Source: Luidia sarsii (Eukaryota > Echinodermata > Asteroidea > Paxillosida > Luidiidae). From it: a stretch of 64,000 nucleotides of DNA. Made by a program: the position numbers and the translations under genes. Positions within the stretch are counted from its first letter, which is position 1, and every line of letters begins with the position of its first letter. The notes below the pieces were generated by a model. It saw only the letters and a list, made by a program, of their open reading frames with translations. It was not told the DNA's origin and did not search any database. The DNA lies in assembly GCA_949987565.1 (NCBI GenBank), contig OX465103.1, forward strand, positions 16,997,280 to 17,061,279, given 5' to 3'. Positions 35,025-45,329 of this stretch are shown here, piece after piece.

Positions 35025-35990
35025 CCTAGTGGCGAATCATATTTGACCAGTTTGATGTAAAAAACAATCCCAGAAGTAAACTTGCCACCTGATACAATTG
35101 AACAAATAATCACACTTAGTTAATACAAAAACGTTTCAAGGGGACACTTTGCCACAACACCGGCATATTGCAAAACCACCTGCAACGAATTTGAATACGT
35201 TAATACGTTGAATAGGGTTAATAAGTAATTTGGAACACGCCTTTTATTTGTTTTACTTCAATAATAACATTGAAGTTCTTTTTCTTTACAATTACAATGT
35301 TAACACTAACAGCTCTACTACTAAGTGTACTACTAGTATTACGTACCGGTACTAGGAAACCTTTCTGGGCAAAGTTCTCTTGAAATTGAATGCAGTTGCA
35401 CATGCCATAATTTGTTTAATTCTTGAGTAAATATGCACCTTGCTGATTGCAAAGTTGCGATATTCTTGGAAATGTTACATGCTAGTCAGTAGTCACTGGT
35501 TCTATATCCATTACTGCACTAGTGACACCCTGCTAAGTGGCCTGTGTTATAACTGTCAGGTGTTCCTCTGAAAAGTCCCATTGTGCAAAGTGCATTCACC
35601 CCTAGCCAGCTACACTGTGAAGTGGAAAGGCCTTTTACTCCTATTGGGACCAAAGCCCCTCAACTACCATCAACAACTCCTTGCTAATCCAGTGAGTCAT
35701 TCTGATTTCTGACCATGCTCTGACCATGGAGCTATAAAAGAGACCCGCCTTGTCCCATGACCATTTTGCTTGTGAACAAATACACGTACCGGTACATGTA
35801 CATGTATATGGGAGCACTTCTAAAAGGCAAGAAATGTGATGAGGCTGATTGTCATTAGTGACTTTCCTTTTTCTCCCTGACACTGACAGATGTTTCTCAC
35901 AAGTTTGACCGTGGAGGTAGCGGGAGTTTGACATTTCAATTATAAACATAGATACATGTAGTTTGAACCATGCCATGAGTTTGATCACTA
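35025..35990. other. Non-coding stretch
   Basis: No gene seen. A copy of the CCATGGTC palindrome family lies at about 35720-35745, next to GCTATAAAAGAGAC. A short TACATG run is at 35790-35810. Confidence 0.55.
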
Positions 35991-36145
35991 GTAGTAGTAG
36001 TAATACTACTACTACTTGTACTAGTACTAGTAATAGTACTTAGTACTACTACTACTATTACAGTACTACTACTACTACTACTACTACTAGTACTAGTACT
36101 AGGGTACTACTAAAGTACTAGTAATTACTAGTAGTAGTATTACTT
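35988..36145. repeat. TAGTAC/ACTACT microsatellite
   Basis: Mixed runs of ACTACT, TAGTAG and ACTAGTACTAG that are mutually complementary, giving hairpin potential. A similar tract lies at 37850-37980. Confidence 0.9.
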
Positions 36146-36969
36146 ATACTAGATGGTTTGGTGGGTTCTGGTATGTACATGTAGCTAGTACCAATGGTTG
36201 CAGTAGTAGCAGTAGCACTAGCACTAGCAGTAAAACAGAATTTTTAAGAAAATATGTAAATTTCTTAAATAACGATTCCCTAGCGTAGTTACTAAAATCC
36301 AAACATGAAGATATGATATTATTTTGTAAATGATGTATGCGGTTTATCTGGACCATATAGTAGAGCACGGATGTCTGGACCATCGGACCATTTGGAGGAA
36401 TCCTCCATGGTGACTGGTCTGGACTGATACAGTGATAGTGATCGATATTCTCAGGATTATGTTACAGTGTTTCATTTTATCTCTTTAGTCTTAGCTTATA
36501 AAACAAAAATAAGTATACTTATAAGTTATAGTTATACAGTACATGCATGGAGGAAGGAAAATCCGTGGTACATTATAATGTACTTCAAATTACCTGAAAG
36601 AAAAGGAACTAGGAGAACACTGGGCAGTTTTCATCTTACTTTATGGGAAAACCAAGGACAACAGCGAATAAAACCACGAGAAAGCCGTGAGAAAACCAAC
36701 GATACGAACACGCCACGGTCGATGCCAAAAATAAACAAAAGACGGTCCCACTGGTGTGGTGGTTTTCCGGGAAAAACCTGAAAAATGTTTGGACTCGAGC
36801 GGGTAAAATTAAAGTATTCTCGGCTTCGACTGAATTGAAATATTCTGACACCGAATAAATTGTACTTACTGGTTATTTCGTCTCCAGAAAGGCGCACAAA
36901 CCTGCCAATAAGTGTATTGAATGAATATGCATGGCACAGTACTAGTACTTGGTAGAGCAGGTGTAGAGT

Positions 36970-37062
36970 GGTAGCATAACAAGGACCGTCAGTAGAACGA
37001 GTGATGAATATGCAAGATGTGACGTCAACTAAAACGAGTAATGAATATGCAATATGACGTCA
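36970..37062 (+). promoter_or_regulatory. Duplicated CRE (TGACGTCA) with ATGAATATGCAA
   Basis: Two tandem, slightly diverged ~35-bp units each contain ATGAATATGCAA followed by the perfect cAMP-response element TGACGTCA (37020-37027 and 37055-37062). They lie about 75 bp upstream of an ATGGCGGCAGACAAC start-like context at 37135. The left part (36970-37018) is repeated in inverted form at 43735-43783 without a CRE. Promoter role is inference. Confidence 0.4.
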
Positions 37063-37659
37063 TGTTCCACGGAAATTTCAAAATAAACAGTCGCTCGAAT
37101 AAACAGTCATTCAACATCCCGGTCGGACTGTGGAATGGCGGCAGACAACCCTTCTCCTCACCCTTGGACATCCAGGTGGACCTCCTCCACAACCCCAAGC
37201 CATGATTTTCGTCGATGGGTTTGTACCCAAGACGAGGTTTTATTTGTATTAATCAGACATTCGAGATATCCGCGTCTCTGAAGTTCAACGTGGAAAAGAC
37301 CAAGCGTGATGAAGCGGTACGCTTGTGATGTCGACAGTGAGTGAGTGAAGACCCGACCGATCCGACTGAAGCCTGCGGTACGACGTAGGTAACTAAGCCA
37401 GGATTTGGCTAGATCAATAATATTATTCATTCATTAGGCCTGTTTTTGATATCAATGTCAGGCCGTCAGCTATTGTATAACTATAACTAGTAAAAAAATA
37501 TTATAAGATGGGTCAAAATCTTGTCCACTTCTCTATCCCAAGCGCTTTTAAATTTAAGGTTTGAATATAATTATAAACATTTGACTTTGAGTTGGCCTTT
37601 GCTTTAGTCCGAGTAACTTGCCCTGACAACTTGACAAGTCATCCTTTTTTATCTTCAAG

Positions 37660-38095
37660 CTCTTGTTCACAAAATTTGAGACCCAAGACATCTCGTACCC
37701 GGGACAATTTGTACCCAAAATTTTAGGCCCAAGAGTCGGTCTCGTAACCGGAACAATTCCGAATTCGTACCCACTATTTAAGGCCCAAGACATCTTAAGT
37801 CAATACTAGCGATTATTACTACTTAATATTCTGTTTCTTCCTCCATGATATTACTACTACTAGTTACTACACTTATACACTACAGTACTAAGTACTACTA
37901 CTAGTACTAGTAGTACTACTAGTACTAGTACTTGTAGTAGTAGTACTAGTACTAGTAGTACTAGTACTACTAGTCATAGTCATATTCGGGACAATTTGTA
38001 CCAAAAATTTAAGAACAGAGACATCTCGTACCCGGGACAATTCGTACCCAATATTTCAGAACCGAGACATCTCGTACCCAGGACAATTCGTTTTC
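37660..38095. repeat. Interrupted repeats of 'GACATCTCGTACCCGGGACA' with microsatellite
   Basis: Degenerate units containing ACATCTCGTACCCGGGACAA and TTTGTACCCAAAATTT occur at 37675-37800 and 37980-38095. A TACTAG/ACTAGT microsatellite (37850-37975) splits them. Confidence 0.65.
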
Positions 38096-38127
38096 ATTTT
38101 CAAATTTAAGTTCAAACAAACATGACC

Positions 38128-38295
38128 TGACAATGAACCCGAGACATCTGGATTAACGTACCAGTGCTCTTCCATCTAAGCTATCCAGCCCTTAGGCCAC
38201 CATCTAAGGGCTGGATAGGTGCACGTTAATCCAGACTCCAGAGGTCTCGGGTTCATGTCCCGGTCCAGTCAAAGTTTTCTTTGCCAATTTTTCAA
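38128..38295. repeat. Head-to-head pair of tRNA-SINEs
   Basis: A minus copy (38128-38197) and a plus copy (38198-38295) meet at 'CCTTAGGCCACCATCTAAGG'. The plus copy has lost its D-arm (GGCTGGATAGGTGCACG) but keeps GGTCTCGGGTTCATGTCC and GTCCAGTCAAAGTTTTC. Confidence 0.7.
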
Positions 38296-38722
38296 TGTTC
38301 AAATTTCATGCACCACCCCCAACATTGTATACCTCTACTCCTGTATAGTTTTAATAATATTTTAATATTTAATATTTAATAATATTCAATACTAGTATTA
38401 AATAACTATATGTTGGTTACAACATTTGACCTAGCTACATGTAGTTACCCGTTACACAGCTTTTCAAGCAAAAAATACCATTAATTCTTTTAATCGACTT
38501 GCATACTGATCTTTTTAAAATTACAAAAAGAACAAAAACAGAAAAAGACTTTCGGTTGGCTACTTGGCACGAGTAGACTGATATAAGAAAGACGACATCT
38601 TGAGTTATGTTCCTCAAATCGTGGCCCTAATTTTGTCGCTGGTACATTGTTAAGAGCTAGGCCTAGTATTTTAGTATTTTGATTGAAGATTTTTGTTTGG
38701 TTTGTCCCACGTTTTTCATCAG

Positions 38723-38884
38723 TGCTTCCGGTTTGCAGATGCCAGTGAAGCTGAAGGTGTTGTCTCCAATGATGGTGTGCCATTCGTTACCACTCTTCGG
38801 ATTCAGATGACTTGCATGTTTGGGAGGGATAAACATTCCAAAAGAAAGGAAAGGGCTCAAGAAGAACGAGACAACAGCTCAACG
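38723..38884 (+). CDS. Candidate internal exon (1st of pair), unknown protein
   Basis: The acceptor CCCACGTTTTTCATCAG is followed by 54 codons starting CFRFADASEAEGVVSNDGVP and continuing through a Met/Thr-rich part to a Lys/Arg/Glu-rich helix (DKHSKRKERAQEERD). The donor is CAACG|GTATGA, phase 0. It joins in frame with the exon at 39917. The minus strand also has an open frame here, which weakens the case. Product not recognised. A family B palindrome is inserted in the intron. Confidence 0.42.
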
Positions 38885-38947
38885 GTATGATGACAAAAGC
38901 AAGTACATGTATATTGAATTATATGCATTTTTCAGTTGAATGAAATA

Positions 38948-39147
38948 ATATAGGAAGGTTTGCGGTGACACCATGTATCAGGTCTCTTAAAGGAAGAGGT
39001 TTGATTCTGAAAAGAACCTGAGTGGTAACTCAACGTTTCGACCAGTATTCTCTGGCCGTCATTCTCCTGATGACGGCCAGAGCATACCCGATACATGGTG
39101 TCACCGCAAACCTTCCTATATTGATTCACCAACCATGCAAAGCTTAT
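38948..39147. mobile_element. Family B palindromic element with 12-bp target duplication
   Basis: The left arm TATAGGAAGGTTTGCGGTGA is mirrored by TCACCGCAAACCTTCCTATA; the right arm is shortened by an internal deletion. The centre has TTCTCCTGATGACGGCCAGA. A tail 'TTGATTCACCAACCATGCAA' follows. Exact repeats TTGAATGAAATA lie at 38936-38947 and 39148-39159. Confidence 0.8.
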
Positions 39148-39916
39148 TTGAATGAAATAGTCCCACTCCCATACATGAATGCTGTTAATTGTTTCAAGGA
39201 GTACCTTTTCTGCTGCATGAAACAGTGTAATTTACTCAGGGAAAATAGGTTGAAATATTTCTTTTGAATTAGGCCTACATTGAAATTTGATGCTGGTTTG
39301 ATACAGTTGATGCACAGGTATTATCAAGCAGACAAGCATTACCCAGTGCCCATACATGTACATGTACATGTTTATGGAACTCCTTCCCGGGGAATCCAAT
39401 ATTAGATGTCTTCCTTGACCCCAAAAGATTCCAATAATCCCATACCAACAAGTAATGACGTGTCTGCATGTTGCAAAGGCATTGGTATTTGTTTCCAATA
39501 TTTGCAACCTTGGGGATCATATAATGCACATTAAAGTACATGTAAGACATGTGCACATTAGTGTGCTGTTTTTCCCCTTTATTGCACAAAAACATGTATA
39601 GTTATTATGCTTGATGTTAGCATAAGCATGTTCTGATTGGATAGATTCACTGAATGTAAAGAGTAGGCCCTAAGGAAACTACAGTGGCTGTAGAATTGTG
39701 AGACTATTGGTGAAGTTGCCAACTAATCGTGAAAAGGCCAGACAAAGCCAATATTGAGGGGAGAAAAGAAGATAAATGTGGTCCACCTGTGCACACAACT
39801 TGTGTTCCTGTTTTGCAAAACTCAATTTCCCACCAGGCTACCTAGTGCCAGCAATAATCCTGGGCAAGAAAGAATTCAGATTTTAATATCATGTTTGTAT
39901 TTCTCGTTCCTTGCAG

Positions 39917-40066
39917 AAAGATCATCCCTTTCAGAGGCACTACATGAAGCTGCAAGCCGCAAGGAAAAGGGGCTGTCCAGCCACAACTGTAATCAAAGAA
40001 GTTCTACGATTTGTTGACTGTAATATGAAATATAGGGCTTCCAACAACATGTACTACCGGTATTGA
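39917..40066 (+). CDS. Candidate terminal exon (2nd of pair), unknown protein
   Basis: A strong acceptor (TTTCTCGTTCCTTGCAG) opens phase 0 into KDHPFQRHYMKLQAARKRGC, then PATTVIKEVLRFVDC and a short end to TGA at 40064-40066. A run like 'CTGTAATATGAAATATAGGGC' in the last part recurs at 40331-40352, so the true end may be nearer the Cys. Joined to the 38884 donor it gives one continuous frame. Function unknown. Confidence 0.42.
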   Translation, partial: KDHPFQRHYMKLQAARKRGCPATTVIKEVLRFVDCNMKYRASNNMYYRY

Positions 40067-40424
40067 TTTCATACAGAGATGTGCCACCAAACACTTGACT
40101 CAAATATTTGGGGTCATCTGATTTTTAAAGTTGCATTATCTGTGCTCTGGGATGTGGCAGTTTGAACAAAAAATATTGGCCAATGGTATTGATAACTTAG
40201 TAGGACTTTGTGTCACACAAAAACATTGTTTTAATTCAGTTGTAGATAGTCAGTGAACAAAACGAACTTATTACAATTATTGGTTTGTGAAGAGAAGAAA
40301 TTAAGTTGATGGCAAGTGAAACAGTCTCTGGCTGTAATATGCAATATAGGGCTGCCAAAAAAAGCTTGAATTGAATTGATAGTAGGACTTAATTTGCTAT
40401 GAGCTTTAAAAAAAACAAAGTAAG

Positions 40425-40630
40425 GGTTCAAGTCCTGGTTCAAGTTCTCAAGTTCAAGTTTCCTTTGCCAATTTGTCAATTTGCTCAAATTTTCGCAGTC
40501 AGTTTTTCCTTGATTTGTTTGACTTGAATTGAAAAAGCTGCATCCACTTTGTGTGATCCCTGAGCTGCCATAGCCAGGTTTACAATAATTAGTCAATGGA
40601 GCACTAACGCGGGAGTAGAACGAGTCTGGC
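40425..40630 (+). repeat. SINE 3' body and single diverged monomer of the 69-bp repeat
   Basis: 'GGGTTCAAGTCCTGG' (B-box) is followed by a body containing GCTGCATCCACTTTGTGTGA and TAGCCAGGTT, also seen at 26810-26855. Then 'TCAATGGAGCAC...GAGTAGAACGAG' resembles one unit of the array at 41921-43640. Confidence 0.6.
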
Positions 40631-40633
40631 TTC

Positions 40634-41830
40634 ATGTGGAATGAGAAGATTGACAGAATTAAACATTTACAATTCCAGGGCCAAAATACAGGAGGGTTGG
40701 GATTAATTGATATCAGTTGTAAATTACTTGCCCTAAAACTGCAATGGCTTGCACACTACCCCCAAACATCAGGGAGGTGGATACTTTTGCAAGTACACAT
40801 GTACTGGATAAACAAACCGAATGGAAGCAATAATCTACGATGGTATGTTTTTGCTAATGTTGAGAGTTTCCTGAAAACTAACACCACGACCATGTTTTAT
40901 AAAGAACTTATCCATGCTTTCCATGAGGCAGGTGGTAGTTTTGAACGAAATATTTCCTGTTTATAAGACTGCAAGCAAGTTCCTTTGTTTAATACCAGTC
41001 ATTGCAACTGACGATGTGCATTGAACAGCCTTGTGCTTAAAGCCAAAGGCTGTTTTCAAATTAGATAATTGATGTCGTTTTTGAGAAGCAACTGGTAACT
41101 TTTAAAGAAATGGGTAGGAAGTTTAATATTTTGAATAATAATGCCTCAAGAATAATAATGCTTTAAAAAGAAGATTTTTCTCTAATTCAAGAAGGAAGAC
41201 ATGGACCCCCCCCCCCAACAGGGAGTATAATTGGTTGTCAGTCAAAGACGCACAAGATAATAAACAGGTGTACCTTTATATGATAAACACAAAAAACATC
41301 TATGAAAATATATTTGTAAAGCGGTTAAATGAGCCAAAGGTTAAAAAAGTGTCGCACAAATTTTTAAACTTAGTTTCCAATCTAAAGTGGGACAAAATAT
41401 GAACGAAGCTGTGGAAAAAATAACTAATGGATCAAGAAGATAAAAACTTTGTTTACAGACTAAGGCTTAGATTCCGAATTTTGCCGACAGGTGATACATG
41501 TATTTTGTATAGAATTGGAAAATAAGTGATGCAACATCAATTAAATTATGTCCTCTGTGTAAAACAGAAGTAGAAATACATGCATGAGCATTTGTTTATC
41601 TTTTGTTCCAAAACGGTGAATGCATGGTAATTACATAATTATTACTATTCAAACGACTCAAGCAGGATTCGGGGATACACGCCCAACCCAGTTGAACTAG
41701 TTATTGTTTCCAAAATGATGAGACAAATTTGGAACACTCAGTTTAAAATTGTTTTCGGTAACCTCCACAAACCAGGCGAGGTTGACATTGTCAACGTACG
41801 TAATATCTTGATGTAATTAATGCTTTATGA
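40634..41830 (+). pseudogene. Non-LTR retrotransposon C-terminal remnant (L1/Tx1-like)
   Basis: The frame 40634-40966 encodes 'FQGQNTGGLGLIDISCKLLA' and 'LKLQWLAHY', the post-RT region of L1/Tx1-type LINEs. Further on, in other frames and past stops, 'DKNFVYRLRLRFRILPTG' and the Cys/His motif CPLCKTEVEIHEHLFIFC appear, as in LINE C-termini. Broken by frameshifts and stops, and 5'-truncated. The frame at 40634 begins in a shared repeat. Confidence 0.7.
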
Positions 41831-41920
41831 CATTGATTTATTGATGATGGAATGAGGAAACAAGGAAATAAAAAGGAGCAAAAACTCAAAAAGAAGAAAG
41901 AGTACAAAGAAAACTTTTTT

Positions 41921-43640
41921 ATTCAAAGTCAATGGAGCACTGGCTCGTCAGTAGAACGAGCCTGGCTCGACAGTAGAAAGAGAACTCGTGTTCAAAGTCA
42001 ATGGAGCACTGGCTCGTCAGTAGAACGAGACTGGCTCGACAGTAGAAAGAGAATGACTTGTGTTCAAAGTCAATGGAGCACTGGCTCGTCAGTAGAACGA
42101 GCCTGGCTCGACAGTAGAAAGAGAACTTGTGTTCAAAGTCAATGGAGCACTGGCTCGTCAGTAGAACGAGACTGGCTCGACAGTAGAAAGAGAACTTGTG
42201 TTCAAAGTCAATGGAGCACTGGCTCGTCAGTAGAAAGAGACTGGCTCGTCAGTAGAACGAGACTGGCTCGACAGTAGAAAGAGAATTACTTGTGTTCAAA
42301 GTCAATGGAGCACTGGCTCGTCAGTAGAACGAGCCTGGCTCGACAGTAGAAAGAGAACTTGTGTTCAAAGTCAATTGAGCACTGGCTCGTCAGTAGAACG
42401 AGACTGGCTCGACAGTAGAAAGAGAACTTGTGTTCAAAGTCAATGGAGCACTGGCTCGTCGGTAGAACGAGACGGGCTCGACAGTAGAAAGAGAACTCGT
42501 GTTCAAAGTCAATGGAGTAGCTGGCTCGTCAGTAGAACGAGACTGGCTCGTCAGTAGAACGAGACTGGCTCGTCAGTAGAACGAGACTGGCTCGACAGTA
42601 GAAAGAGAATTACTTGTGTTCAAAGTCAATGGAGCACTGGCTCGTCAGTAGAACGAGCCTGGCTCGACAGTAGAAAGAGAACTTGTGTTCAAAGTCAATG
42701 GAGCAGCTAGCTGGCATGGCTCGTCAGTAGAACGAGACTGGCTCGACAGTAGAAAGAGAATGACTTGTGTTCAAAGTCAATGGAGCACTGGCTCGTCAGT
42801 AGAACGAGCCTGGCTCGACAGTAGAAAGAGAACTTGTGTTCAAAGTCAATGGAGCAGCTAGCTGGCATGGCTCGTCAGTAGAACGAGACTGGCTCGACAG
42901 TAGAAAGAGAATGACTTGTGTTCAAAGTCAATGGAGCACTGGCTCGTCAGTAGAACGAGCCTGGCTCGACAGTAGAAACAGAACTTGTGTTCAAAGTCAA
43001 TGGAGCACTGGCTCGTCAGTAGAACGAGACTGGCTCGACAGTAGAAAGAGAACTTGTGTTCAAAGTCAATGGAGCACTGGCTCGTCAGTAGAACGAGCCT
43101 GGCTCGACAGTAGAAAGAGAACTTGTGTTCAAAGTCAATGGAGCAGCTATAGCTGGCATGGCTCGTCAGTAGAACGAGACTGGCTCGACAGTAGAAAGAG
43201 AATGACTTGTGTTCAAAGTCAATGGAGCACTGGCTCGTCAGTAGAACGAGCCTGGCTCGACAGTAGAAACAGAACTTGTGTTCAAAGTCAACGGAGCACT
43301 GGCTCGTCAGTAGAACGAGACTGGCTCGACAGTAGAAAGAGAACTTGTGTTCAAAGTCAATTGGAGCACTGGCTCGTCAGTAGAACGAGCCTGGCTCGAC
43401 AGTAGAAAGAGAACTTGTGTTCAAAGTCAATGGAGCACTGGCTCGTCAGTAGAACGAGACGGGCTCGACAGTAGAAAGAGAACTCGTGTTCAAAGTCAAT
43501 GGAGCAGCTGGCTCGTCAGTAGAACGAGACTGGCTCGACAGTAGAATGAGAACTTGTGTTCAAAGTCAATGGAGCACTGGCTCGTCAGTAGAACGAGCCT
43601 GGCTCGACAGTAGAAAGAGAATTAACTTGTGTTCAAACTC
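41921..43640 (+). repeat. 69-bp minisatellite, about 25 units
   Basis: The unit contains TTCAAAGTCAATGGAGCACT, GGCTCGTCAGTAGAACGAG, then CCTGGCTCGACAGTAGAAAG. Two monomer types (GAGCCTGG and GAGACTGG) tend to alternate, giving a 138-bp higher-order period. Some units carry GCAGCTAGCTGGCATGG inserts. The unit is a multiple of three without stops in one frame, making artefact ORFs with a 23-residue period (STGSSVERAWLDSRKR). Confidence 0.95.
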
Positions 43641-43987
43641 AAAGTTTATGGAGCGAACTTCCGTTCACTACACAGTACAGGTGCACGCGGTATAGGGCTA
43701 ATGAATTATTCATAAGCACGGTTAGCAGTCATAGATCTTGCATATTCATCACTCGTTCTACTGACGGTCCAAATTATGCTACCGTGTAGAGTACATGTAC
43801 TGCAGGTGTAGTGTACCGGTATACATGTACTGTACAGTGTGCAAAATATACACAGCGGTTTCTCGTGGATCGATGAGAGCTGCAGCCGGCCTAACCAACT
43901 GTTCATGAAAACAATAAAGCTTCAGTCCGTCGTCAGAGGGCGCTAATATCTATTCGAAGGAGGAAAAAGAGGGGCAGATAGAGTAGA

Positions 43988-44220
43988 GGCCCTTTTCGAA
44001 ATTAAGGCTTAGGCTCGGGTTTAGGCTTCGGTCATTATTTATCTTACTCGATATCACAGGCATCTAAAAGCAAGCGTTTGGCCTCAGTTTCTTGGGGAAT
44101 ACGCTGTACCAATCAAGCCAACAAACCTTCAAATTCGTGAATAAACCACAACCGGGATTTTCAGGTTTTGTCAGACGGAGACGAAACCTTCATGAGCTTG
44201 CCTTTATTTCGTAAATGGCC
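43988..44220. mobile_element. 233-bp MITE with GGCCCTTTTCGAAAT-type ends
   Basis: The left end GGCCCTTTTCGAAATTAAGG matches the reverse complement of the right end, GGCCATTTACGAAATAAAGG. No ORF. Target duplication unclear. Confidence 0.6.
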
Positions 44221-44610
44221 TATAATTATTTAATGCACGTTCACTATCCATAAAGTATACTTTATAAAAACACAAGGATGTACATGTACACAAGTCCTGT
44301 TATGTACATGTACATGTACATGATTTTTTTTAAACATACATGCTCGTACAGTAATTGTATTGTACACTGTACAGTGAACATGTATCAGTGAGGAATTGTG
44401 GGCGGGGAATGACATGTCGAGGAAGGAACGTGAGAGGAAGGAAGTCTTGAATTGGCCTTGTTTTTCACACTGTAAAAGTAGATCGAGGTAAATCTTTCCG
44501 GAGGTGAACAGTTTAACCATAGACCTGGGGGAAATAAAACAACCTCCAGGTCTATAATTATGGTTTCACTATGATGACGCACACCTACAGTAGGCCTATA
44601 TCATAAACGT

Positions 44611-44801
44611 TAGGTCTCTTGTCAAAAAGATCATCGGTTGAGTACCGGTTGAATTCGTCCGACCGATAAAATTTCCCCCGGTAGAAAGCCGATTGTACTG
44701 GACTCGGGTGAAAAATTCACGATGGCTATCCAGTGGAAACGACATCGGGCGGGTCAAATCATATGATACCCAACTGCTGATCTTTTTGACAAGAGGCCTT
44801 A
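44611..44801. mobile_element. ~190-bp MITE with CTCTTGTCAAAAAGATCA ends
   Basis: Both termini, read inward, start (GGTC/GGCC)TCTTGTCAAAAAGATCA then GTTG. TA lies at each edge. The core is GC-richer with no ORF. Confidence 0.75.
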
Positions 44802-45040
44802 TACAAGTTGGTAAAATGAATTTCCGGTAATGGTTTTGTTGTCGTTAAAGTTCCCCGTGGGCTGCTGTATCCTGGAACATATCTACAGAAAGATTTACAG
44901 TCAAACAGGAAAACCCCATTGCATTATGTAGACCACCTGGATCCGGTATTTAATACAAAACAGGAAATAGATGGCCAAGACATGGAAGCAAAGCATTCAA
45001 AATGCACGGTTACCAATACACTGTATATTAATACACACAA

Positions 45041-45308
45041 ATGAGACTTAAGGCTTTGCATGGTGGGTGAATCAATATAGGAAGGTTTGCGGTGAACACC
45101 ATGTATCAGGTCTCTTAAAGGAAGAGGTATGGTTCTGAAAAGAACCTGAGGGTAACTCGACGTTTCGACCAGTATGCTCTGGCCGTCATCAGGAGATGAT
45201 GACGGCCAGAGCATACTGGTCGAAACGTCGAGTTACCCTCAGGTTCTTTTCAGAACCATACCTCTTCCTTTAAGAGACCTGATACATGGTGTTCACCGCA
45301 AACCTTCC
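45041..45308. mobile_element. Family B near-perfect palindrome with 17-bp target duplication
   Basis: Arms of about 115 bp (45076-45190 and 45198-45310) are almost exact reverse complements around AGGAGAT. A tail with TTGCATGGTGGGTGAATCAA lies on the left. TATATTAATACACACAA occurs exactly at 45024-45040 and 45309-45325. On minus, 45195-45151 reads CTGATGA, a GGCCAG/CTGGTC hairpin, then GAAACGTC. Confidence 0.9.
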
Positions 45309-45329
45309 TATATTAATACACACAACTCA

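Noticed and set aside
37135..37345. First exon starting ATGGCGGCAGACAAC
   Set aside because: Good start context downstream of CREs, but the frame stops before any strong donor, and splicing to 38723 would need a weak donor.
38663..38860. Minus-strand ORF opposite the candidate exon
   Set aside because: Open and peptide-like, but lacks a good acceptor; the plus frame has acceptor, donor and phase match to 39917.
41921..43640. CRISPR-like array
   Set aside because: Units are contiguous with no unique spacers, and the genome is animal.
41852..43695. Several ORFs with 'STGSSVERAWLDSRKR' repeats
   Set aside because: Explained by the stop-free 69-bp unit; no start context, splice sites or non-repeat domain.
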